Of a stretch of DNA of 64,000 bases, positions 38,488 to 55,979 are shown one piece after another (position 1 is the stretch's first letter; each line of letters starts with the position of its first letter). The notes under the pieces are model-generated. The model was not told the DNA's origin. It saw only the letters and a list, made by a program, of their open reading frames with translations, and did no database searches. The DNA comes from Salminus brasiliensis (taxonomy: Eukaryota > Chordata > Actinopteri > Characiformes > Bryconidae), in assembly GCF_030463535.1 (NCBI RefSeq), contig NC_132878.1, positions 38,548,761 through 38,612,760 on the forward strand, written 5' to 3'. Made by a program: the position numbers and the translations under genes.

Positions 38488-38490
<3 letters not shown>

Positions 38491-38521
<31 letters not shown>
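38491..38521 (+). repeat. A-run
   Basis: About 30 consecutive A, that is, a T-run in the sense of cd164. Confidence 0.9.
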
Positions 38522-38523
<2 letters not shown>

Positions 38524-41500
38524 CACAAAGCTAAGCACTGGAAAATGAAATTAAATGACTGCGCATTCTACAAACCACTCATAAGTAATCAGAGATAAAA
38601 CAGAGTCAAATACAGAGCGGTGCAATGGTGCAAACTAGGCGCTAAGCTCAGCTCTCAGCGTTTATATAGGTACATTAATAGTGAACTAAATTTTCACCCA
38701 GGCAAGAACATGCAAAGTCCCTTTAAGAACCATCAGTTTAAAGATTAGAATCTTCATCATTTAACCTTCTGCATAATTAAGGCACTTCGTCTTCAAGAGG
38801 TGCAACACGGCATGAGGGATGATAAATCTGAGAGAAACGACCAAAATAGTTGGGTGGGGGTGGGGGGGTGCAAAAGAGAGTGAGAGAGAAAATGTGAGCA
38901 CTAGAACGAGCAAAAGGGAGAGACAGAGAGGGCACAAAAGAGAAAGAGCAAGAGAAAGAGAGAGAGAAAAACAGGGCAAAGTTAGGCACTCCTAAGAGCT
39001 TCTCTGTGGGCAGAACACTGGAACTCAACCCCATCATCATTCCACATTCCCTCTTACAAGCTCCAGCCTCAGACCAACACAACGGGATCTTTGGATGTAG
39101 ACTAACGCTGTTCATGCAATAGTGTGACTCCAGTTAGTTACGCTCTGTATCTATGGCATTTAGTAACAAAAACTATTAAAGACCCAATCATGTGCAGAAA
39201 AGAGCAAAAAACAACAATCTAGTAATCTAGCATACATGTCATTTGGCATGATTCCAGCAAAAACAGGCAAGCCCTCAATCTCTTTTTCCTTTAGCATTAA
39301 AACATGACCAACAGTCCCAACAGTGCAAGGCAAAAGCTGATGGAGCAAATCAGCAACCCCCTAAAATCATGCAAGGACAGACAACTTTGGCGTTGAAGCA
39401 ATCTATTCAAAGACTGCACAATTGGCTTAAGTGGTTTCGGTGAAACGTGTAGGAGGCCTTGACCGCAGACCTTAAATACATCAAAAAAATCAAAGCGACA
39501 GCAATATTTAAGCAGAGTCATTGATGGGTCAGCGAATAAGCATGAGCCACAGGAAAAAGAAATAACTCAACACACAGCTACAGCACAAAGATCAATGCAA
39601 AAAAAACTGCAGAGGAAATATATATAATAAAATAAAAAGCAATTCTGACATTTCATCAGAACAGGTGACATCACATTATTAGCAGCAAGCTATTCAAGAT
39701 TACTCGATTCAACACGGGAATTCCAACCGTTCATCTCAATGCGGCCACTCGTCTCCTCATCTACACAGCCGCACACACACACACACATTCTTGTGGTGGC
39801 CTGATAAAAGCAACGAAATGAAGAGAGTATCAAACAAAGTACATGAAATGCCACATATACAAGGAAATTTGGTATGCAATCCAATTCAGGAATAACCTAC
39901 AGTCGGTCATCGCAGACCACGATAATTATACAGACGTTCTAAACTAGGCAAGCGAACCAAACCATGTGGCCTTATTGAGTTTCTAAATTTGAGGAGTTTA
40001 GCTCTCACAAACGAACCTAGCTTTTTAACAATCGTCCTTGCTTAGGTAGACATAAACAGCTCTGGTCATATTTTTAATGTTTTAGGGTCTTTTTTTTCCC
40101 ACCAGAACTTGGCTCACTGTTAGCACAAGGACTAGACAATAGCAGGATATAAAGGGCCTCTGACCTGTGGCCAGAGCTGAGCCCTGCCATCCCTTGACCT
40201 GAGCACTGGCAAAAGGGATGCATTCAAATAGTTTCTTTTCCTTCTGTCCATCTGGGGAGGAGAGGGGGGTCTTGCTTAGTATATAAAGTACCTTTATGTT
40301 TTTTTTTATATGACTAAATACAAGCTTTTGCTTAAATTATACCAATATAGACCTACAAATGACTGCATTCAAAGAAAGAAGGGACTGCGGACCAATGAGA
40401 TGCAGGGAAAGGAAAAAAAAAAAAAAGCTCTTGTGGACGAGCACAAGGCTAGATAAACAGAGCCAAGGCTTTAGGTGACTATACAAACCATAACATGGCA
40501 ATTTTTTTAAACTACCAAAACTAATCATCTCTCCATTAATAGACTCTTCATAATATAGCAATCAGTCCAGCTGGCAGACTTTACATCAACTTCATTGAGA
40601 ACATTGAGCACACGCTCGTGCAAACACGAAGCCCGCTCCAGCAGGAGGTGGCAGACCACGAAACCCATGCATGGCGTCAATGGGTGGTCAGCACTCACAC
40701 ATTCATACTTTTAAGGCTCAGAGGGAAGGAGTGGAGACGAAGAGCATCAATAACCGACAACAAGCGGAACAAGCCACGGTGAACAAAAACCCTGAAGGCA
40801 CGCCGACACAGTTTCTTTATGAAACGACCATCCAGAGCCCTCCACCAACACTTTCTGGCTTACAATACGCTATTACCATTATTAGTACTGGATTTGGCTA
40901 GAGGGTTTCTACCGACTAATCCTGGCAACAGGTACTAGACCAGACTTAAATCGGTTGTATTACAGACGTAAATGGCAAAAGGTTGAGCTAGGTACTCTGA
41001 TTTATTGCAAGGAGGTCATGCTCTTGTGTTTGGAGAAAATGAGAGTCGCAGCAAAACAAACAACAGCCATAAGCTACAAAAACAACACCACATAAATGGC
41101 CTGTGACTGTTAGTAGGGCTTTAAGCTCAACACAAAATAAACAACCAAAAAAAAAAAACCTCCACTTATTAACTTAAATTATTCTTCACTGATTTTCAAC
41201 ATGCACGTATGGCTTCAAGGATTCTGGGAGGATGGATCCGTAAGTTTTCCTTCTTTTTTATAAGGCTTATGTTGAATGAACATAACAGGTCACAATCAGC
41301 ACCAGAAAAATAAGCTAGCCAGTGTGACTTTGAGTACTGTCATAACATCATAATTTAGTTCTGATTAAGCTAATGTAAGGGCCATGGGCTAGCATTAACT
41401 GGTGTTATTAAACCTTTACCTCCTAGAGCAGTGGCATTTCAAACCATTTGCAGGAATACAACTGGAGCAAAAGGGTAGCTTTAACCTATGCAAGGTCATT

Positions 41501-41882
41501 ATTATTAATAATAATAGAAGCTACTGGGATAAGAGCTCAATGAAGAGCTCACGCAGATGGGACGGTTACATCGGAGATGAGCTGCAACTGAGAATACTGG
41601 AATTCAAACAGGGAAATGCCACTGCTCTAGGGGGTCACATTTATGGCAACAGGTGTGTCTTTGTGTATATCTACACATTTGTGAGAGCCTTGACTTCATC
41701 GAAAAGTAGAGCTCAAACCACAGGCATCAAATACATTATCATGGTTGACAACACAGGAGGATGGGAGAATACAAGTTGCGTGTGTGAGAATGAAACTGGG
41801 GATGTGTGTGCGTGTGTGTGTGCATGTGTGCGTGTGAGTGAATGGATTATGTGAGCTCAGTGTTTATGTAGTGCAAGGTGGT

Positions 41883-41896
41883 GCCTCCAGATGGCG
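41883..41896 (+). promoter_or_regulatory. CTCF-like motif just after the cd164 stop
   Basis: CCTCCAGATGGCGG matches the CTCF core consensus CCASYAGRKGGCRS at 13 of 14 positions. It is 11 bases beyond the cd164 stop codon. Confidence 0.35.
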
Positions 41897-41906
41897 GCAA
41901 CGTATG

Positions 41907-48850
<6,944 letters not shown>

Positions 48851-49020
48851 GGTCTCAGCTTCAGGTTCCCCCACTCAGACCGCCGAAAACACGCTAGAGC
48901 CCAGACTCTGGAGAGGAGGTGAATGCTGGATGTGTACTTTGTGACGATGGTCAGCGGCGTTTCCTGCTTTCTCGGTCATGTGGCAGGTTTCCTCCCCCCC
49001 CAGCTGATGCCACGTGTTCC
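48851..49020 (-). promoter_or_regulatory. cd164: cd164 promoter / leader region
   Basis: GC-rich DNA directly upstream of the cd164 ATG with an E-box CACGTG (49011-49016) and a TCATGTG motif (48976-48982), both binding words of TFEB/MITF-type factors that act on lysosomal genes. No TATA box is clear. Confidence 0.45.
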
Positions 49021-49261
49021 CTCCCCCTTCACCCTCCTCCTCCTTCTTCTGCTCCTCCTGTCTCTCCAGGCGTACCGATGGGCACATACTAATATACTAA
49101 TCATTATGAATATTCAGTATCTACAGGCTAATCGGATCGACAGACAACCACGACAAACCTCAGATAATTACTACGCAGCTACATCAACACTGGAAGCGGA
49201 GAGGCTCTGATATCCTTCAGCACAACTCTTTATAAACACAGAGACCACTCGATGTCCTACA

Positions 49262-49275
49262 GCGCCGTCTGCTGG
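49262..49275 (-). promoter_or_regulatory. CTCF-like motif
   Basis: Minus strand reads CCAGCAGACGGCGC, 13 of 14 positions of the core consensus CCASYAGRKGGCRC. Confidence 0.4.
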
Positions 49276-49733
49276 ATTGCATACAAGCTTTATATCATGA
49301 AGTGTGATCGTTGTACATTGACCATATATATGGGTGATATAATGGATTATATTAAATCATATCCTCACCCTCATCTCCAATGCTGCGCAAACCACACACC
49401 ACAATCCTTAATTCATTACTTTGTCCTTGTTTGTATTTTATGCTTCTTGTCTTTGCCTGTGTGACTTGTCTGATTTCTTCCTGATTTCCACATCTATATA
49501 GTCTACACATGGATGCTAGGCTGCAAAACAGCCCAGCTTTGTAAATGAGGCCCAGCACAAATCAGCCAATCAGAATAAAAGACATCAACCCAACAACAAA
49601 AACAGACTGGTTGAGTGTAAGGATCAGAAATCTACATAGCTAAAAGTAATTAATGACTGAATCCTAAATCCAAGCAGGCCGACGTGGACCTGAGGGAGAA
49701 ATATACTCAACACACGCGTCATCCTAGCGTTGA

Positions 49734-49747
49734 CCAGTAGAGGTCAG
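49734..49747 (+). promoter_or_regulatory. CTCF-like motif (weaker)
   Basis: CCAGTAGAGGTCAG: agrees with the CTCF core except for T in the GGC triplet, when aligned on AGTAGAGG. Confidence 0.25.
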
Positions 49748-49961
49748 CACTGCACCATCAATGAATTTAAACTGAGCCTAAAATGTGCTTTGTGTGTGTG
49801 TGTGTGTGTTGTCTCATGGCTAACACACCTGTTTATGTTCCAGATATTTTTCTCGAGCGTACTCGAGTTTGTCAGAAATTATTAATGAATTATTAATGAA
49901 TTATTAATTGATTATTAATAGTCAGGAGAACATCGCGATCAGGAGTTTATGAACGTTGCGA

Positions 49962-49975
49962 CCGCCAGATGGCGC
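49962..49975 (+). promoter_or_regulatory. CTCF-like motif
   Basis: CCGCCAGATGGCGC, 13 of 14 positions of the core consensus, in a locally CpG-rich patch. Confidence 0.4.
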
Positions 49976-50721
49976 GCTTCGCGTTATCCGTCCACTGTTT
50001 GCCCAGAAGGACTTCAGATGCCTTAGGCTCTTAATGAATGTGTCATTAGTCCAGTACTGTATTGATCTTCAGATGCCTCAGACGCCACATGTCTGATAAT
50101 TACAACAAGAAGAACAAACCTTCTGCTTTCCTTCTTTTAGATGTGCTTTCTCTTCATCCTATTAGTGCGGTGTAGTCATTGCATATTGAATGAAATTTGG
50201 GATCAGACACAGGCCTAACCCATACACTGAGATGGGAAGTAACTGGTTTGGTTTACTCAGTTACATGTACTCCAGTACTCAGGTTTTGATGGATCTTCGG
50301 CATATTCTAATGACAAAGGATTTCTCCCCATTCATTTTATTATGATCCATTGGTGAGAATTTGTGCTGCTTGGTGCTGGGTGATCAAGCCCACCTTTCAC
50401 TTGTGGGACGTGTCAGTTTCTCTAAGACCAAAAAAAGATGTGTGAGATGCCTTAAATGGGAAGATTCATTTACATAGTTAAACTGTACAATTTAAAGTCA
50501 CTCAGACTCAACGCTCGAGAAAAAAACATACACAAAGAGAAGTTTTTATATGAAATGATTACAAATATGATATTGATCGTGAAGCACAGCATTACATGAA
50601 TAGTTTTGAGGTAGAAATTTGAGGTAGGTATTTAAAAAAAAAAAAAAAAGCTATTCAAGAGGTGTAATGCTTTGGTGGTGGTAATGGGAAGTAGTGAATC
50701 AACACTAGGTTTTATAAGGTG

Positions 50722-51480
50722 ATGTCCAAAATGATTTGGACAGCTACACACATTAAAGTGTAGACTTATAACTCCAATGAATTAATATTGCATTTACACC
50801 TTAATAATTAATAAATTAATAATAAATAAATTAATAATAAAGTACTGAGACGAGCACAGTGATAAATATAAAGATATTTCTAATACTTAAGAAAGCAGAT
50901 CATTTGTAGTCTGTAGCCAGTTTTGTCTTCAGTAAGTGAAAAGCTGTTTAATTGGTTTGAGGTCAGGTGACAGATTCTGTCATAATCCTGTGAGGGGCCA
51001 TCATATGAGGTTGCAGCATTTGATTGAATATGAGCAGAAAGTTTAGTTCTTAACGGTCCAGAATTCATCCCGTGTTTCCCATCCCATCAATAAACACCAG
51101 TCATCCAGTTCCATTGGCAGCCATACATGCCCGAGCCATAACAATGCCCCCACCATGTTTGACAGATGGTGGGGTATGCCCTTCCTTTCATCTTCCTTTT
51201 ATCTGTCCAAAGAATCTTGGTCTAGAACTGAACAGGCATTTGAGATGTTTTCTAGCTATATCTAATCTGGCCTTTCTGTTCTTGAGTGTTACCAGTGGTT
51301 TGCATGTTGAGGTTAACCCTTGGTGTTTACATTCGTTAAGGGATCTCTTGATTATAGACTTGGGCAATGACACGCTCTGTCTCTTCAATAGTGCTTTTGA
51401 CATGTCTAGATGTCGTAGAGGGACAGAATCCTGTGTTCATCCACTTTAGCTGTCTTCTGTTGACTTCCTGGCCTTCCTGA
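50722..51480 (-). mobile_element. Mariner-like transposon relic
   Basis: Left end TGTCCAAAATGATTTGGACA is a terminal motif of a common fish mariner-like family. Interior GCCATACATGCCCGAGCCAT and CCACCATGTTTGACAGATG match the transposase-derived segment read on the minus strand. No intact frame. The right end is not located with certainty. Confidence 0.5.
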
Positions 51481-51756
51481 TGCTGCTGATTTCAGCAGTT
51501 TATTCCATTTTCTAAATAATGACCACTGTTGAATTGGCCACTCTTAAAGTCTCTCTTATAGGTGTGTTCCTATTAACAGCTACCAGTATTTAAATAGCTG
51601 TAAAAACAGTTAATGCAGTATCTTTGTTAAACTCATTGAAAGAAATGTGAAACTCTACATTTCAATAACATCTTAATCGCTTAAATGGTCTCCCTATTCA
51701 CAAAGCTATTGGCCCGATTGCATGTGTTATTGATTCACATGTGATGGAGATTACAT

Positions 51757-51965
51757 GTACACTGTTAAGAGTGGGAGATTCTTGAGGTACTTTTGGAGGT
51801 TCCTCAATCAAAAACTGTAGAGGGACATCCTAAGATGCTTTGAGGAACCTTCAAGAAAAGTTTTTTTAAAATAAAAAATTAAAGGTTCATCAAAGCACCT
51901 TACAAGGTTTCTCCACAATGTCAAACTGAAGAACCTCCAAAAGTCTTTTACTTTTAACAGTGTAC
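51757..51965. mobile_element. Fold-back MITE
   Basis: Starts GTACACTGTTAAGAGT and ends ACTTTTAACAGTGTAC. The inward sequences are also complementary over most of their length (TTTTGGAGGTTCCTCA against TGAAGAACCTCCAAAAG), so the 209-bp element could fold into one hairpin. TA dinucleotides at both ends fit a Tc1/mariner-type target duplication. Confidence 0.7.
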
Positions 51966-52287
51966 TTCATAATTTGTACCCATCACCATCACTGTTGGAG
52001 TTGGCTTCTCTAACAATGAACCAATTCACAGCAAACCACTCTGACTTCGTTTCCATATCAACAACTGAATAATGCAGGAATATGAACAGTATTTTTAATA
52101 ATGTAATTCATATGAAGTCTTGTAAGTAGATATCCTCAATACTTCAAGGGGTTTTAAACCTGCTACTTTTGTAATTGTTCTCAAACTGTTTCTTGAAAGT
52201 TACTCTTACTTTGACAAGAGTTGAACATTTTGTGCATCTTCACACACACATGTAATCTCGTACAATGTGCTGCTGCTGAGTGTTGCA

Positions 52288-53530
52288 CTATAGAACACAC
52301 TGATACTTTTAATGAACCACTGCAGTCTCACAATTATTCAAGCCCCCCAAACAGAATCCTTCATAAGACACACATTAACAAATCAGGTTTCAAATCAGGG
52401 CTTCATTGGTTTCTTCAGGTGTGCTTCAAAAACCCATCAAATACTGGACTGTGTATGATGGCTGTGGTGTTTGACTGCATGTTAGGAATATGACTCAGTC
52501 AAGAGAGTTGTCCAGAAAGTTCAGAGAAGAGATCACTGCCCTTACAAACAAGGACAAGGATACAGAAGGAGAGCACTGAAGGCATCGAATGTTCCTAGAG
52601 ATTCAGCTGGAAGCACAGTTCACAAAGTTCAGAGTTAAAGGACCACTGGATACATCACCTGGACGTAGCAGAAAGAGGAAGCACCAGATTTATGAGGAGG
52701 CAGGTGGTCAAAAACCTGGTAGTAAATGCATAAAGACCAACAGCAATATTTAGTGGCAGCAAGCACAGAAGTTTTATACTAAACACTGAAGATCTCCATG
52801 TCCAAAATTCAAGGACCTCTACTGACCCTAACGCACAAGAAGAGTCAGCTCAAATCTGCTCAGAACCAGATAAATAATCCACAGAGGTTGTGGAATTCTG
52901 TTCTGTGAAGCGCTGAAGCAAAACAGGAATTTTCTTCTGGCCTATGGATCAGCGGTATGTCTGAAGGGGGAAGAATGAAGCATACCCTGTCTGCAGTGAA
53001 GCATCGTGGAGGCTCTGTGATGTTCTGGGGCTGCTTTGCTTCCTCTGGCACTGGAAACCTGCAGCGTGTGGACTCATGGCAAGATGGAATGAATCAAGTT
53101 TTAGAAAACTTGATTGTGCCTTTTGTGAGAAGCTGAAGCTTAGACCTTATTGGACCTTCCAACAAGACAACGATCCCAAGAATACCTTCACTAAGGCTTG
53201 GTTTCAGAAGAAGTCCTGGAGGAGTCTGGAGTACTTGTCACAGTCACAAATGAGTGAACTGGAGGTCACTGCCTATTAGGAATGGGCTAAGATTCCTCAG
53301 GAACACTACCAGAAGCTGGTGTCTCGCTATGCATCACGTTTGCAGCAGGACACTTGTGATGAAGGGGTTGAATAACTGTGAGACTGCAGTGGGTCATTAA
53401 AAGTATCAATGTGTGTTGAATGTGGAAAATAATACTTGTTCTATTAGTTCTATTAGTCTATTAGTTAATCACAATACTTTTACTTCAGTATGGATTTGGC
53501 CTAATTTACCCACCTCTGCCAATATACTGG
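52288..53530 (+). mobile_element. Tc1-like transposon, family R3 copy 1
   Basis: Ends are inverted: left CTGATACTTTTAATGAACCA then CTGCAGTCTCACAATTATTC, right AATAACTGTGAGACTGCAGT then GGGTCATTAAAAGTATCA. The plus strand carries a transposase in pieces: VKHRGGSVMFWGCF is coded near 52998-53040, then FQQDNDPKNTFTK near 53155-53195. Stops and shifts separate the parts, so it is dead. A second copy in reverse orientation is at 63395-64000. The outer right limit is approximate. Confidence 0.8.
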
Positions 53531-54956
53531 TGGAGCATTTCATGCACTGCTGTTGTTCTCATCTGTGTGGCAGCACAACACAAGCGTGTGCGTTTGGCTA
53601 TATATTTAGCTTTTTGGGGGCACTAAATGTCCCATGGATTGCTTTTTGTTTTTTGAGGTTAGGGGATGAAATGCACCCAGCTGGTGGTACACCAACAGCT
53701 CTGTTCCCTCTTTCACCCGAAATGAGAAGAATGTCCGCTAGTCATCCACATGTGCTTCATGGACCGAAGCCAAGCAGACGAATGATCACCGGAAGACATG
53801 CCATTTATTGAAAACACACAAACAAAAAAACAACCTCCATTATCATCATGTGCCATTAAGAAAATCACTGCAATCACAAAAAAAGATGTGGAAAAAGTAT
53901 TCAGTCTTTTTGCATTTGAATCTTATGTCTTATAAACAGTCTGAAAATGTTGTTGGACTTGGACCAACTGGTTAAAATCACCTCTTCTTTTTCCCAGTGT
54001 TAGTCTTTTGATATTCATTCCATACTTCCATTCAACTTTTAGCTACTTAAGGGTGCAAAATAGGGCAAAATCCAAACATGAATAGCAGTAGATTAGCCAG
54101 TGGAATAGCTTAACTAACCCAACGTGCCTTGGAATTCTTAGGAATTCTTCTGTTATTAAAGGAATTAGTAGCAATTCTACTGTTATTAAATAGTAGAGAT
54201 TTTACTAAGGGGTACCCTATGAAGTCCTAACCCAAAGCCTTTAACCACAGGCAGAATTAAAACTAGCATTACATCAGAGAATCTAGCCTGAAAACATCTC
54301 CTTGAAACACTGGATGGCACTTTTCAAAGAAATGATCAACTTTCTGAAATGAATATTGAATCAATCTGCCGTTGACTAAAACTAAATTGATGCTCTGTTT
54401 AAAGTTGGCTTGTCGTCCCTCTACATAAGAAGGAAGCACCACCTGTTGGTTTATGTTTACAGAGCTCTGTTGAATAAGCGTCCTCTATACATCTCACCTC
54501 TGCTTACTTTCAGAATGAATGAGATAAAAGATTGTCTAGTTGGGTGATATTCTTATCTACAGGATTTGGTAAGAATTGCATTTTCATGCAATGCTCTGTT
54601 AGTGCAGTCTGACTTAGGGACTGAGGGACAAAATAGGCATTTTGATACCTCTACTACCTTTTAGTAAATGTAGTAAATTTGAACTACTTAAAGACTTCAA
54701 AGTTTTACTTTGTTTTACTAAGTTTTATTTTTTTTTATTATTAATTCATGCTTTATTTGATATATTGCTCTCAGGGTTTAGATATTCTATGCAATTATAG
54801 TTCTATGGTTAATTAAAGCACATTTTTTTAGACTTTATCATGTGTTGTATGTATGTATGTATTTTACTATTTATTACAGTGCACCACTGTAAAAAAAAGA
54901 CCTTTGTCTCAAAGGGTCAATCAATCAATTAATCAATTAACAAAACAAACAATTGC

Positions 54957-54958
54957 TA

Positions 54959-54992
<34 letters not shown>

Positions 54993-54993
54993 G
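54957..54993. repeat. (ATT)n microsatellite
   Basis: About 12 ATT units. Confidence 0.9.
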
Positions 54994-55070
54994 ATCTGAA
55001 TGCAATCTCATGCACGCTCTACCAAGATGTGGTAATGTTGTAACTGACGAGTAAGCAAGGGGGGAGGAGG

Positions 55071-55075
<5 letters not shown>

Positions 55076-55116
<41 letters not shown>
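55076..55116. repeat. (GA)n microsatellite
   Basis: About 20 GA units at the edge of the grm1 upstream region. Confidence 0.95.
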
Positions 55117-55118
<2 letters not shown>

Positions 55119-55119
55119 T

Positions 55120-55845
55120 CTCACTGGTTGAGTGGTGTAAACTGAAGTATCACATCCCAGCACCGGCTGCTCCAGAAGCTGGGAAGGCGATGCATGAAGG
55201 GCTCAGGTGCGTAGCTCCCAAATTCCTCTACAGACGCCAGACCTCCTGACCGGCGCGTTCTCCCGCTGCTGGCCAGATGTGAAGGAACGCGTTATTTACT
55301 GTTATGCTATATGGCCATTCAGCTACACGGTGGGGTCGCTGCATCTGCTGAACGGGTAAAGCTGGCGAGCTTAGCAAACGCGTGAGTGGGAAGGAGAAGA
55401 CGACCGCGCACTGTGATGAATTGTCATTCTCGAGACGGCTCGTCTTGAACGTGGTTCAGTAAAAGCTGCTATAGGTCGCAGTGTGAGGAGGACCGATGCT
55501 GCATACAGAGGCTCAGCGGTGTACAGAGAGGACCCGTGATGGAAATCAGTATTGGGTTTATTCGCGTTGCGAGAACGGTGAAGCTGCTGATTTGGCTGAT
55601 CTAGTGTAGAGCACGGGGCAGTTCTGCTTTCACCTTCAGGACGCGTGAGGTGTCCGTGTGCGCTGTCCGCGGTGCTGAAACTGGCTGCAGGGCGACTGGG
55701 AACCCCAAAAAGGTCGATTTTGGTTTGGTGTTCCCTCGCTGGTGTACAGCTACAATACAGCATAAAATGCAAGCTGATCGTAGAGCGGTGGATGGCTTCG
55801 AAGCTGTGCTAGTGCAGTTTTATTTTGCACAGTGAATGGTGCAAG
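55120..55845 (+). promoter_or_regulatory. grm1: Candidate grm1 promoter and leader exon
   Basis: About 700 bp that is GC-richer and rich in CpG, 3.5 kb upstream of the grm1 coding exon, with an RE1 site inside. Possible splice donors on the + strand are CAG|GTGCGT (55207), GC|GTGAGT (55382) and AAG|GTAGGT (55846). One of these could end a leader exon joining the acceptor at 59310. I cannot choose between them by sequence. Confidence 0.45.
55659..55679 (-). promoter_or_regulatory. grm1: RE1/NRSE (REST binding site)
   Basis: The minus strand reads TTCAGCACC-G-CGGACAGCG-CA, agreeing with the canonical 21-bp RE1 (TTCAGCACC-N-CGGACAGCG-CC) at all positions except the last. Both half-sites are intact with canonical spacing. 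REST silences neuronal genes in non-neuronal cells, which suits a glutamate receptor. REST control of mammalian Grm1 has been described, as far as I recall. Confidence 0.8.
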
Positions 55846-55979
55846 GTAGGTGTGTGCCCCAAAAACTTTTAGATGGGTTAATTGAAGGAGCATTGGTCCA
55901 TGCTGAACAGGCTCTTTACACAGTATAATCTCCAGAGCTGCGAGCGAACTGTGTAGTGCTGTACTGCTCATTTAATTGA

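Larger units (their letters stand above)
38152..41906 (-). other. cd164: Probable long cd164 3' UTR
   Basis: No other gene was recognised in these 3.75 kb downstream of the cd164 stop. It contains an A-run (38491-38521), a GA-rich stretch on the + strand (38870-38975) and few transposon marks. Long 3' UTRs are usual for CD164. This is inference. Confidence 0.4.
49021..55050. other. cd164 - grm1 intergenic region
   Basis: Upstream of both genes (they are divergently transcribed). Holds CTCF-like motifs (49262-49975), a mariner-like relic, a fold-back MITE, a Tc1 copy and an (ATT)n microsatellite. No gene was recognised. Confidence 0.6.

Noticed and set aside
53076-53279. Host gene encoding a DNDPKNT protein
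   Set aside because: This is the transposase of a dead Tc1-like element with matching inverted ends.
55371-55835. Open frames in the grm1 upstream region
   Set aside because: No recognisable protein; open on both strands because the DNA is GC-rich.
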